DNA of 21,000 nt from Mesostigma viride (taxonomy: Eukaryota > Streptophyta > Mesostigmatophyceae > Mesostigmatales > Mesostigmataceae): assembly GCA_009746045.1 (NCBI GenBank), contig RPFO01000027.1, positions 549,638 through 570,637 on the forward strand. Direction: 5' to 3'. Made by a program: the position numbers and the translations under genes. Below the pieces are notes generated by a model. The model worked only from the letters and a program-made list of their open reading frames with translations, did no database searches and had not been told where the DNA came from. This document shows positions 1-7,615 of the stretch, piece by piece. Every line of letters starts with the position of its first letter. Position 1 is the stretch's first letter.

Positions 1-345
1 TGGAATGACAAGTGTAATCCAATGAGTCTATCCACTTGTCAGTCAATGGAATGCAACACTTGTCACTATGAGCTTCCAACACATGTCAGCTCATGGAATG
101 GACACTTGTCTACCAAAGAAGTACACCACTTGTCAAGCATGGAAGTGATGCTACTAGACCAACTCAGGTACAAGAGATCTATGGCCAAATATAGGACTAT
201 GGCACATGAACATTGATCAGCTCATTGAGAGCAATTCATCTAACTTATCAAATCTATCAAATTCTCAGCCCTTGTGAAGTAAAACAAAGAAGAAGAAAGT
301 CAGGCTGGAATATAGTGTGGGCAGGTGGGTATATGATCCCCAACA
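1..345 (-). repeat. 3' LTR of copia element A (partial, cut by window edge)
   Basis: This stretch matches 5170-5514 base for base (345 of 345 by eye). Read on the minus strand, it is the start of the 3' LTR, beginning TGTTGGGG at position 345 and running off the window at position 1. The right LTR is 778 bp, so about 433 bp of this copy lie outside. Only U3 is present here, including six E-box-like hexamers (CAAGTG, CACTTG or CACATG) at 9, 33, 57, 80, 103 and 127. The lack of any difference from the other LTR implies a very recent insertion. Confidence 0.95.
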
Positions 346-353
346 CCCCCCTT
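346..353 (-). other. Polypurine tract of element A
   Basis: On the minus strand the sequence AAGGGGGG directly abuts the TGTTGG start of the 3' LTR. This is the expected position and composition for the plus-strand DNA primer of an LTR retrotransposon. It lies 20 bp past the gag-pol stop codon, so the 3' untranslated part is minimal. Confidence 0.85.
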
Positions 354-373
354 AGCCAGCTGAACACAAAGGA

Positions 374-3300
374 CTAAGTTGACATGAGTTTGCCACGCAG
401 GGCAGTGAACCTGGCACGTGAAAGTGCCTTCGTCAGAAGATCAGCAAGCATGTCCTCCCCAGGACAATGCTTCATGGCGATGAGTCCCCCCTCCACCTTC
501 TCCCGGATGAAATGGAAACGCACGTCAATGTGCTTCGTGCGCTTGGGATGAACAGGGTCACGAGCGAGTGCCACGGCGCCTGTGTTGTCGCAGAAGACAG
601 GCGTGGGCCCCTGAACTGGATGCCCCAGCTCCCCCAACATGTGCCTCAGTGGAAGCACTAGCTGGGTTACGCTGCTAGCAGCAATGTACTCCGCCTCGCA
701 GGAAGACAGGGCGGTAACGTGCTGCTTGCGGCTGCACCACTCGACTGCGGCCCCCCTGAACATCACTACATTGCCAGAGACAGATCTGCGTGTCTCAGGG
801 CAGTTCCCCCAATCGGCATCCGTCCACCCCTCCAGCCCCCCTTGGCCACCATAGCGCAGTCCCAAGTCCTTGGTGTGGACAAGGTAGCGCACCACTCGCT
901 TGGCCAGCTCCAAGTCGCCCTCCGTGGGTGCCTGCATGCATTGGGCCAGCTGGTTGACAGCAAAAGCAATGTCTGGGCGCGTCCATGTCGCGGCGTACAT
1001 GAGAGCACCAACAATCTGCTGAAAGAGTTGATGGTTTGGGGCATCACACATTCCCCCCTCGCGACGGGGACTACCAGGCACTATAGGGGTGTGCACAGGG
1101 TGAGGGGTAGAAAGCCCAAAACGGGCAGCAATAGCTTCAATGTAGGGCCGTTGGTGCATGGTAAGGGAACGAGACGCAGGGTCGATAGTAAGGGAAACAC
1201 CGAGGAAAAGAGAGGGATTGTCCGACTCAGTGATTTGAAAAGTATTAGCCAAACGGCGAGACCAGGATGCCAGCCAGGAAGGGGAAGGATGAGCAGCAAG
1301 AATGTCATCGACGTGCACGAACACGAAACCACGAGACGAAGGGTAGTAATACAGGCACGCATCAATTTGGCTTTGGATGGCGCCGTCAGAAAGAAGGTGT
1401 GCACGGAACGTTTTATGCCAATTGCGTGGCGCTTGCTTGATGCCATACAAGCTGCGGTGCAGCTTCCACACAAGCACATCGCCATTGGCATCCCGCTCTT
1501 CAAAGCCAGTAGGGGGACGCACAAAGACATCCTCCTGTAGGGGAGCATAGAGAAAAGCGGTTCGGACATCGAGCTGCTTGACAGTAAAGCCAGACGTGAC
1601 AGCTAAAGCAAGAGCAAGTCGCACGGTGGACGCACGAACAGTGGGGGAAAAGACTTCATTAAAGTCGATACCTTCACGTTGGGCAAAACCTTTCACGACA
1701 AACCTGGCCTTGTGACGGCCGTCGGACTTGACAGCAAATACCCACCGGGAAGGGAGGACCTTGGCACCGGCGGGCAAAGTACGCGGGCTCACAAGCGAGT
1801 ATACTGCATGATCACGAATGCTATTAATTTCGCTCAACATCGCAGCCCGCCACTCTGGACTGTTGTTAGCCTCAGTAAAGGAGACGGGAAGGGAAACGTC
1901 ACTGCCAGTAAAATGCACTGTGTCAAAAAGATCACGAACTGACTGGTAATGCGGAAAAAAACGAGCCCATTTAGGCGACACCGTGACAGGGGGAGCATAG
2001 GTAGTAATCTCCATCGCGAGGGGTTCACGGGTGCTACCGCAAAACATCAGCTCATCAGCAGTTGCCATGGCGACATTACCAGCTGGGTTACGTCGCAGCG
2101 CAGAGATTGTACTTTGCAGTCGAGCAGCACTTGAAGTGGCAGTGACCGGTGGACCAGCAGACAGCTCCCGTGCGTCACTTGGGGAGACGTCGTCAGTAGT
2201 TAGGACGGGCTGTGAAAAGTTTGGAGCACCGTCGAGCGCCTCCGGAACTGGTCTAGGACTTGGGACGTTGACTGCATCAGGACTTGGTGCGTCCGCTCCC
2301 TCGTGGCGAAGCTCCTCAGGAATATCCCTTCTGGTGGCGTCCAGAAACCTCGCCTGAGACCGGGTGACCGGTCCGCTAGGTTCGGCCAGAGAATTTGGCT
2401 GAACTTCTGCTACAGCCGGAAGATCAGTTGGTGAAGTTTCCTCCAGTGCGGCAGAACTTTCCAGAAGCGGCGCAGGAGTTGGCATGGCCCCATTGCGCCA
2501 GGCCTCATTGAAGGTGACATGCAGGCGGCGAATGACATCCTTGGATTCTGGACGGTAAATGAGGTACGCCGGCGATTCCAGATCATAGCCGACGAAGATT
2601 CCAGGCAGAGCCTTGGCCTCCAGCTTGCCACGTGGGCCCTCCACCCGATAGAAGGCAGGGCAGCCGAAAATTCGAAGATTCGAGAGATCCGCATTGCGAC
2701 CGGTGAGCAGGAAGTGTGGCGTGGCACCTCCAGGATTCGAGCTAGACGGCAGGCGGTTAAGTATATAAACCGCGCAATTGAAGGCTAGTGCCCAGAATCC
2801 TTTGGGCAAACCGGCATGCGTGAGCATTGCCAGTGTCATGCCCATGGCCAGACCCCACAGCCGCTCCGCCACTCCGTTCTGCTCAGGAGTGTAGGGGCTG
2901 GAGAACTCCTGGTGCACTCGGTGTTCAGCGCAGACGGCCCGCCACGCCTGCCCAGTGAAGACTGCGTCGTTGTCGGTCCGGAGAAGAATCGAACCGTTGT
3001 AGAAGGGGCGAATTTCGCGCGCGAGCAGCTGCTGTAGGGCGTCAACAGCCTCGTCCTTGTGTCGAAGCGGAAAGCACCATCGCCAGCGGGTAGCATCGTC
3101 GGTGAAGCCGAGCATGTAGCGGGCGCCTCCAATTGCTGGCTGCATCGGCCCGAGAATGTCGCTGTGAAGCTTGGCTCGGGGAACAGTCGATCGGAGCTGT
3201 CCAGGCGAAAATGAGCGCCTCTTGATGAAGCCAGCAGGGCAGGATGGGCAGCCAGGCGATGACAGGCGCCTCGAAAAAAGGTTAGACTCCGGAATGGCGG

Positions 3301-4717
3301 CCAGCCTCTTGATCCGATCTTCGCCAGCATGCCCAAGACGCCAGTGCCAGAGCAGGCTCGCCGGCCGCTCGATGGCCGTGGCAGCCATTGCCGCCTCGTC
3401 GCGCTCCGCAGGTAACACGTAGATGTTGTTCTGCAGCGCAATCTTGTGCGTCTCGTTGTCCAGCACCACTGTCTGCTCGGTGAGGTCGACTTTGTGGCCG
3501 TCCTTGGCGAGCTGCCCAGCTGATAGCAGTCGGGCGCTCAAGCCGGGCACGAAGAGCGCACCATTCAGGTGCACATGCTGGTTGGGCAGTTTGAGCCGAA
3601 TCGTGCCCACTCCCGTCGCGCGAAGACGTCCTCCTGATCCGACGATGTTCCTAGTGGTGGGGGTGAGGGACACAAAGTCAGTGCGGCATGGGGACATGTG
3701 GCTGCTTGCAGCGGAGTCCAGAACCCAGGCAGGGGGCTTGGGGCTATACTGCGTGAGTGCAGCAGCCTCCTGCGACGGCGCCGACTCGGCGATGGTGGTG
3801 AAGACGAAGCCCTCCGGCAGCTCCGCGGCCTCCTGGGTGTTGTTGGCCACGCTTCCGCCAGGTGAGGTCTCCTTCTTGGTCGCTTGGTTGCCCCTCCTGC
3901 GCTGGTTGCCCCGCCGTCCTTGGTTCTTGCTTCGTGGCTTGAGCTGGGAGTTCTTTTGCCAGCACTGGGTCTCCGCATGCCCACTCCTGTTGCAGTAGGC
4001 GCAGTGCTTCCTCTCACCACCCTTGTTGGCAGTGTGGAAAGCTTGACCTTGGGCTGGCTCCTCCTTGGTGGCTTGAGAAGGCCGTCCTCCCAGCAGCATG
4101 TCCTCCGCCTCCAGCAGCGCAGCCTTGACCTCCTCCAAGCTGTCCTCCTCTTTGAAGTGCGCTGAAATCAGGGCAGGGCGATATCGGTCAGGCAGGCCGC
4201 TCTTGAGGATAGCCGCAAAATCTTGGTCGCTCATGACGCCTCCCACCGCACGGTAGTCCGCCAGCAGCAGCAATCCACGTAGGATATACTGCCCCATGGT
4301 CTCCCCAGGCTTCATTTGCAGCCGGTGAAGCTGAATCCTGAGGTCCATGCGGTGACTCTTGGTGAGCTTTTGTTGCTCGTAGACCTCCCTCAGCGTCTTG
4401 TAGAGCTTGCTGCCAGATTGGTCTGGCACGAGCGATAGGATGCGCCTCGCTTCTCCCACAAGTGCAGCTGAGATGACAAGGCCAACAGCTTGGTCAGCCT
4501 TGCGGTCCTGCCTGGTGCCCAGCAGGACGTCCTTAACCTCATAGAAGGAACAGAAACCCTCAAGAGATGTCTTGGTCTCCTCCCAGCCACGTAGGCTTGT
4601 GCCATCGAATTTCAGCACCATCTTGGAGCACACATTCAGCATAGGAGTGTAGTCGACGTCGCTTGCCATGGAGCTTGTAGCTGGGCTGGGTTTCTTGGTG
4701 GTCTTCTTGGAGCTCAT
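374..4717 (-). CDS. Intact Ty1/copia gag-pol polyprotein (element A)
   Basis: A single uninterrupted 1447-residue frame encodes a complete copia polyprotein in the usual order. Gag occupies about residues 20-230, followed by a CX2CX4HX4C zinc knuckle (C239, C242, H247, C252). The protease motif is WVLDSAAS, with catalytic D334; it has DSA where DSG is commoner. The pre-integrase zinc region has H458, H462, C490 and C493. The integrase triad is D520, D582 and E618, with 35 residues between the last two. Reverse transcriptase spans about 985-1230 with D1050 and an HVDD box at 1135-1138 (YVDD in most relatives). RNase H has D1300, E1341 or E1343, and D1377, and ends with the TKHIDVR and LLTKAL motifs typical of copia. 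The ATG is 20 bp from the LTR end. Every catalytic residue looked for is present, so the element is probably mobilisation-competent. It acts through cytoplasmic virus-like particles and nuclear integration. Confidence 0.97.
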   Translation of the reverse strand: MSSKKTTKKPSPATSSMASDVDYTPMLNVCSKMVLKFDGTSLRGWEETKTSLEGFCSFYEVKDVLLGTRQDRKADQAVGLVISAALVGEARRILSLVPDQSGSKLYKTLREVYEQQKLTKSHRMDLRIQLHRLQMKPGETMGQYILRGLLLLADYRAVGGVMSDQDFAAILKSGLPDRYRPALISAHFKEEDSLEEVKAALLEAEDMLLGGRPSQATKEEPAQGQAFHTANKGGERKHCAYCNRSGHAETQCWQKNSQLKPRSKNQGRRGNQRRRGNQATKKETSPGGSVANNTQEAAELPEGFVFTTIAESAPSQEAAALTQYSPKPPAWVLDSAASSHMSPCRTDFVSLTPTTRNIVGSGGRLRATGVGTIRLKLPNQHVHLNGALFVPGLSARLLSAGQLAKDGHKVDLTEQTVVLDNETHKIALQNNIYVLPAERDEAAMAATAIERPASLLWHWRLGHAGEDRIKRLAAIPESNLFSRRLSSPGCPSCPAGFIKRRSFSPGQLRSTVPRAKLHSDILGPMQPAIGGARYMLGFTDDATRWRWCFPLRHKDEAVDALQQLLAREIRPFYNGSILLRTDNDAVFTGQAWRAVCAEHRVHQEFSSPYTPEQNGVAERLWGLAMGMTLAMLTHAGLPKGFWALAFNCAVYILNRLPSSSNPGGATPHFLLTGRNADLSNLRIFGCPAFYRVEGPRGKLEAKALPGIFVGYDLESPAYLIYRPESKDVIRRLHVTFNEAWRNGAMPTPAPLLESSAALEETSPTDLPAVAEVQPNSLAEPSGPVTRSQARFLDATRRDIPEELRHEGADAPSPDAVNVPSPRPVPEALDGAPNFSQPVLTTDDVSPSDARELSAGPPVTATSSAARLQSTISALRRNPAGNVAMATADELMFCGSTREPLAMEITTYAPPVTVSPKWARFFPHYQSVRDLFDTVHFTGSDVSLPVSFTEANNSPEWRAAMLSEINSIRDHAVYSLVSPRTLPAGAKVLPSRWVFAVKSDGRHKARFVVKGFAQREGIDFNEVFSPTVRASTVRLALALAVTSGFTVKQLDVRTAFLYAPLQEDVFVRPPTGFEERDANGDVLVWKLHRSLYGIKQAPRNWHKTFRAHLLSDGAIQSQIDACLYYYPSSRGFVFVHVDDILAAHPSPSWLASWSRRLANTFQITESDNPSLFLGVSLTIDPASRSLTMHQRPYIEAIAARFGLSTPHPVHTPIVPGSPRREGGMCDAPNHQLFQQIVGALMYAATWTRPDIAFAVNQLAQCMQAPTEGDLELAKRVVRYLVHTKDLGLRYGGQGGLEGWTDADWGNCPETRRSVSGNVVMFRGAAVEWCSRKQHVTALSSCEAEYIAASSVTQLVLPLRHMLGELGHPVQGPTPVFCDNTGAVALARDPVHPKRTKHIDVRFHFIREKVEGGLIAMKHCPGEDMLADLLTKALSRARFTALRGKLMST

Positions 4718-4723
4718 GAAGAT

Positions 4724-4736
4724 TCCTCCGATACCA
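4724..4736 (-). other. Primer-binding site of element A (initiator tRNA-Met type)
   Basis: On the minus strand the sequence TGGTATCGGAGG follows the LTR end (CCAACA) with no gap. Plant copia elements commonly use TGGTATCAGAGC, complementary to the 3' end of initiator tRNA-Met. The match here is 10 of 12. The site falls within the 19-bp leader between the LTR and the start codon. Confidence 0.85.
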
Positions 4737-4863
4737 TGTTGGAAAGGTAGAGGAAACTAATGGGTTTTACACAATGCCTTGTGCTTGGCCTTGTTACCCT
4801 TGCACCTTGCAGGTGATGAAAGACTGAGCTTGAAGACAATGGAAGAGAGACCAGAAAAAGAGT

Positions 4864-4869
4864 TTTATT
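4864..4869 (-). terminator. Poly(A) signal AATAAA in the LTR of element A
   Basis: Minus-strand AATAAA lies about 55 bp downstream of the TATA box in the same LTR. That is the expected arrangement for an R region whose second copy, in the 3' LTR, directs polyadenylation. Confidence 0.5.
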
Positions 4870-4920
4870 TCTTAGGCTGAGAGGTTAGGAAAAGAGGTAC
4901 CTGGCCTTAGGAGCCAGTTT

Positions 4921-4929
4921 CTTTTTATA
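4921..4929 (-). promoter_or_regulatory. TATA box of the element A LTR promoter
   Basis: Minus-strand TATAAAAAG is a strong TATA element inside the LTR. Transcription would start near 4890-4900 and run through the PBS and gag-pol. Heat-shock-like motifs lie 45-155 bp upstream of it. Confidence 0.7.
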
Positions 4930-4973
4930 CCTTTCTAGCTAGGAAGGATGACATCAGATGCTGATGTCATCAT

Positions 4974-5080
4974 AGAAGCTTGTAGAAACATCTAAGCATA
5001 TTCCCAGCATATTCTCAGTATATTCCAGGAATATTCCTGGTATATTCCTAGAACATTCCAAGGTCATTCTAGAAAGGTTC
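4974..5080 (-). promoter_or_regulatory. Cluster of heat-shock-element-like motifs in U3 of element A
   Basis: Perfect GAAnnTTC or TTCnnGAA cores are seen at 5029-5036 (inside the 16-bp palindrome CCAGGAATATTCCTGG, 5025-5040), 5051-5058 and 5067-5074. A three-part GAA-TTG-GAA block with one mismatch lies at 4975-4987. This spacing is the binding unit of heat-shock factors. The cluster lies directly upstream of the TATA box. Heat-activated copia elements such as ONSEN in Arabidopsis carry such motifs in their LTRs. Heat response here is inferred only. Confidence 0.5.
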
Positions 5081-5108
5081 TAATGAGCTGGCATGACAGT
5101 TGATTGCC

Positions 5109-5303
5109 AAATGTCCTCTGAACAATGTGCCACATCTAATGCTTAATAAAGTGACACATGGTTTCTACTTGGAATGACAAGTGTAATCCAATGAGTCTAT
5201 CCACTTGTCAGTCAATGGAATGCAACACTTGTCACTATGAGCTTCCAACACATGTCAGCTCATGGAATGGACACTTGTCTACCAAAGAAGTACACCACTT
5301 GTC
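5109..5303 (-). repeat. Degenerate 22-24-bp tandem repeat with phased E-box-like hexamers (U3 of element A)
   Basis: CANNTG-type hexamers start at 5109, 5156, 5178, 5202, 5226, 5249, 5272 and 5296, with a degenerate CACATC at 5132. The steps are thus 22-24 bp throughout. Most continue as CACTTGTC and are followed by ATGGAATG-like text. This looks like a decayed tandem repeat and would place identical protein sites on nearly the same DNA face. E-boxes bind bHLH proteins; binding is not shown here. Confidence 0.6.
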
Positions 5304-5514
5304 AAGCATGGAAGTGATGCTACTAGACCAACTCAGGTACAAGAGATCTATGGCCAAATATAGGACTATGGCACATGAACATTGATCAGCTCATTGAGAG
5401 CAATTCATCTAACTTATCAAATCTATCAAATTCTCAGCCCTTGTGAAGTAAAACAAAGAAGAAGAAAGTCAGGCTGGAATATAGTGTGGGCAGGTGGGTA
5501 TATGATCCCCAACA

Positions 5515-6077
5515 TTAAATATATTACTTTGGGGTTGGTCTCCAACAAGGAGGTAGACCTCAACTAGAGGTCAATCCCATCCAACTTGGATGGGCTCGGG
5601 CAAACAATGCCACTACACAGTCTCAACTAGAGACTGTTGCATGCTCAACTAGAGCATGTCTTTTCGGCTACCAACTAGGCAGCCATTACTCCACTGGAGG
5701 ACCAACAAGGTGTCTCAACAAAGTGTGCCATCACAAGGTATAGCCTTGCACACACATGCAAGTGGCGGCTGCAGCATTTACCACCGTCGATCTACGGTAC
5801 AATCTACGGTACAAAAGTATCAAGCAGATTTTTACCACACACAGGTGCATAGTGCCTCAAACGTGACGGCGCCTAGAAGCAGACAGGCGCAGCGCACCAG
5901 ACCAATAGTACTGACTATGCGGACGCACACAAAACATAAGAAATGTCCGTACAAACTACCAGCGTTCGGCACAAAAGTACTTCGAACCTGGAAACACACA
6001 AAAGATTTCATCGTAGAGTAAACAAAGGCAAAAGTAGGGAGTTGGGCACCCACCAAGATATACTCATATTCTTGACA
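5515..6077 (-). repeat. Remnant D: probable LTR fragment interrupted by element A
   Basis: The segment ends at CTTGACA (6071-6077) and is followed at once by a run of six C and ATGC. On the minus strand this reads GCATGGGGGG then TGTCAAG, that is, a polypurine tract joined to an LTR start. It would then be the 3' LTR of a minus-strand element whose other end lies left of element A, outside the window. No credible coding frame is seen. It holds the hairpin array at 5537-5748 and a tandem pair of ATCTACGGTACA-like units near 5788-5812. The assignment rests on one junction and is moderate. Confidence 0.4.
5537..5748. repeat. Array of short hairpins with AACTA/AACAA loops
   Basis: Consecutive inverted repeats, most with a 5-base loop starting AAC: CTCC-AACAA-GGAG (5540-5552), GACCTC-AACTA-GAGGTC (5556-5572), CCCATCC-AACTT-GGATGGG (5576-5594), ACAGTCTC-AACTA-GAGACTGT (5617-5637), CATGCTC-AACTA-GAGCATG (5640-5658), GGCTACC-AACTA-GGCAGCC with one mismatch (5666-5684) and ACC-AACAA-GGT (5701-5711). 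CTCC-ACT-GGAG (5689-5699) and CAAGG-TATAG-CCTTG (5734-5748) complete the run. Stem sequences all differ while the loop is kept. Confidence 0.8.
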
Positions 6078-6087
6078 CCCCCCATGC
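6078..6087 (-). other. Polypurine-tract-like site of remnant D
   Basis: Minus-strand GCATGGGGGG directly precedes TGTCAAG. The same GCATGGGGGGTGTCA string occurs on the plus strand at 16295-16309 at the start of the right LTR of element C. C and D therefore look like related families in opposite orientation. Confidence 0.45.
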
Positions 6088-6109
6088 TCAACTATCTACC
6101 TGCAGGAAA

Positions 6110-6233
6110 TACCTCATTGCTAATGGGGACCAAGTGGGTCCACACGCTACCAGCGGTATTCCTGAACACTAGAGCAGCAAGACATACCTAATTGCTAATG
6201 GGGACCAAGTGGGTCCACACGCTACCAGCGGTA
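6110..6233. repeat. 49-bp direct repeat pair (6110-6158 and 6185-6233) with internal hairpins
   Basis: The two 49-bp copies are offset by 75 bp and differ at one base. Each contains GGACC-AAGTG-GGTCC (6127-6141 in copy 1) and CGCT-ACC-AGCG (6145-6155). The repeats lie just inside the PPT-like site of remnant D. The spacer between the copies shows nothing recognisable. Confidence 0.8.
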
Positions 6234-6257
6234 CGTCTCTACTCTGAGCACATACAG

Positions 6258-6326
6258 CAGGGTGGCCTACGTATTGGTAGGACAAACGCACCCTGGGTGG
6301 CCTACTAACGGTAGGACAACGCACCC
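6258..6326. repeat. Two adjacent nested hairpins
   Basis: The first has outer arms CAGGGTG (6258-6264) and CACCCTG (6289-6295) around CCTAC-GTATTG-GTAGG (6266-6281). The second has outer arms GGGTG (6295-6299) and CACCC (6322-6326) around CCTAC-TAACG-GTAGG (6301-6315). The two are diverged copies of one unit sharing a base at 6295. From 6327 to 6423 nothing is recognised except an ending CTTGACA (6418-6424) resembling the LTR end at 6077. Confidence 0.7.
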
Positions 6327-6423
6327 AAACAACAGCACAGAGTCTGGTCTGTGACAGCAAACACCCCCGTGGCTTTAGACTACCAAGGAAAAAATTGTAG
6401 CCAAGAGTAGTCAATATCTTGAC

Positions 6424-7088
6424 AGCCCACCTACTATATTTCAGGCCAGTAGATTAATCGACTAGGCAAGTTGTGACGAATGTGTCGCAATTTATGCGGC
6501 ATAATTTAGTCAAGTATTCCGAAAGTTATAGTATGCCGGATTTATAATAATCGGCACAATACTTTGCGTGATTCAGGTGCCGTATTTTCTATCTCGGTGC
6601 CGTAACCGTGTACGTCACATTTATAGTGACTTGTTCAGTTAGCCGTTTGTGCTGCATGACTTGTGTGGCGAGTCGACCCTTGTTATAGTACGACCCACAA
6701 TGCGCACTGCACTAAGTTAAGTGTAAAGTTACGCATGCCAGCGCCGCCTCTTACTTTGCTGGAATGCTGGTAAATGTGTGATGGACGTATCTTATTGGTT
6801 GACAGAATTGCAGCGACATCTAGGTGATGTTGTATAGATCTGATTGACGGCTATTGATCACCGCCGCCACAATGTGTGTGTTGATAAGGAAGTTGCTAGC
6901 TACGTTGCACTTGCCTTACCTGTCCAAGCCTTGTGGCTATGGACGATTTGGTCCCACCCGGGAACCGCACCATGCCTTTGGCGGTAGCAAACGGTGGTAT
7001 AATCGGTATTATTAATTTGCAATGAATAAATTCGTCTTTAACATTGTCAATCTAATTCGTCCAAGGAGAATACATAAAATTTCTGACA
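6424..7088 (+). repeat. Left LTR of element C (5'-truncated)
   Basis: It matches 16404-17072 with only a handful of substitutions and small indels, about 98% by eye. It ends TTTCTGACA like the right copy. It lacks the first ~99 bp of the right LTR (16305-16403), and the break falls in the TATA box seen there. An AATAAA poly(A) signal is kept at 7025-7030. The likeliest reading is that D-type sequence inserted into this LTR, leaving the missing part left of the window. No coding frame is evident. Confidence 0.75.
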
Positions 7089-7610
7089 CAAAGGCATTAC
7101 AGAATACTCCTTTGGTTACGATGAATAACGAGACCCGCTTTAATTAGCGAGAGACGTACGTAATTTCACGCAATATTATAATGCCGGAGGTTTGCGGGTT
7201 TTGGTGTATTCCAGCCGCGCAACTTTTCTGGAACCGGCCCAGTGCCGCGGCCTGCAGTGAGCCGCAGGCGATATATTTGCTGATTCCAGCAGAATTTCCA
7301 GATTTTGGGGCACAGCCGAGATGGTGATGCCTGCCGTGAGTGAAGCCTGGGCCATACAGAGAGCCCAAGTTCAATCCTGCGTCGGCACACCTGCGCGTGC
7401 TTTCTTTGTGAATTTTCTGGGAACTGTTATTACCAGGCGGTATTTGCCTGCGTTCGTAACTCGTCATTTTTTGGACCGAGAGCTATGTGTCCGGAGCCAC
7501 AGAGCCTAGTATATAGCCCGTAAGAGCCGCCGAGCCAGGAGCTAAGGCATCAAGACGCCCGTAAGAGCCGCTGAGCCAGGAGCGAGGAGCCCGAGGCCAA
7601 ATATCCAGTG
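7089..7610. mobile_element. Left interior of element C (non-coding)
   Basis: This is the C interior up to the target duplication of element B. No convincing frame is present. It contains hairpins such as GCCTGC-GCAGGC (near 7248-7268) and TTCCAG-CTGGAA (near 7210-7234). A 26-bp direct repeat beginning CCCGTAAGAGCCG occurs at 7517-7542 and 7558-7583 with one mismatch. A TATA-like AGTATATAG lies just before the first copy. No standard tRNA-complementary site is found right after the LTR. Confidence 0.5.
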
Positions 7611-7615
7611 CCAAG
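7611..7615. repeat. Target site duplication CCAAG (left) of element B
   Basis: CCAAG directly precedes the left LTR of element B and recurs at 16011-16015 directly after the right LTR. A 5-bp duplication is typical for copia integrases. It shows that B inserted as a unit into element C. Confidence 0.7.

Larger units (their letters stand above)
4737..5514 (-). repeat. 5' LTR of copia element A (complete, 778 bp)
   Basis: The plus strand begins TGTTGG and ends CCAACA, the canonical TG...CA with a 6-bp inverted terminus. It is bounded by the PBS on the inner side, and its outer 345 bp are identical to 1-345. On the minus strand it reads U3 (5514 down to about 4895), then a TATA-type promoter, then a short R with AATAAA at 4864-4869, then U5. 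The outer flank starts TTAAA (5515-5519), which would be the expected 5-bp target duplication. The partner flank is outside the window. Confidence 0.95.

Noticed and set aside
467-4605. Many frames antisense or out of frame to the element A polyprotein (for example 719-1540 plus, 2836-3441 minus, 3423-3998 plus)
   Set aside because: The minus-strand 374-4717 frame carries every copia domain; the others have no motifs and are shadows.
5537-5748. CRISPR-like array
   Set aside because: No identical repeats with spacers of constant length. Each unit is an independent hairpin, and the genome is eukaryotic.
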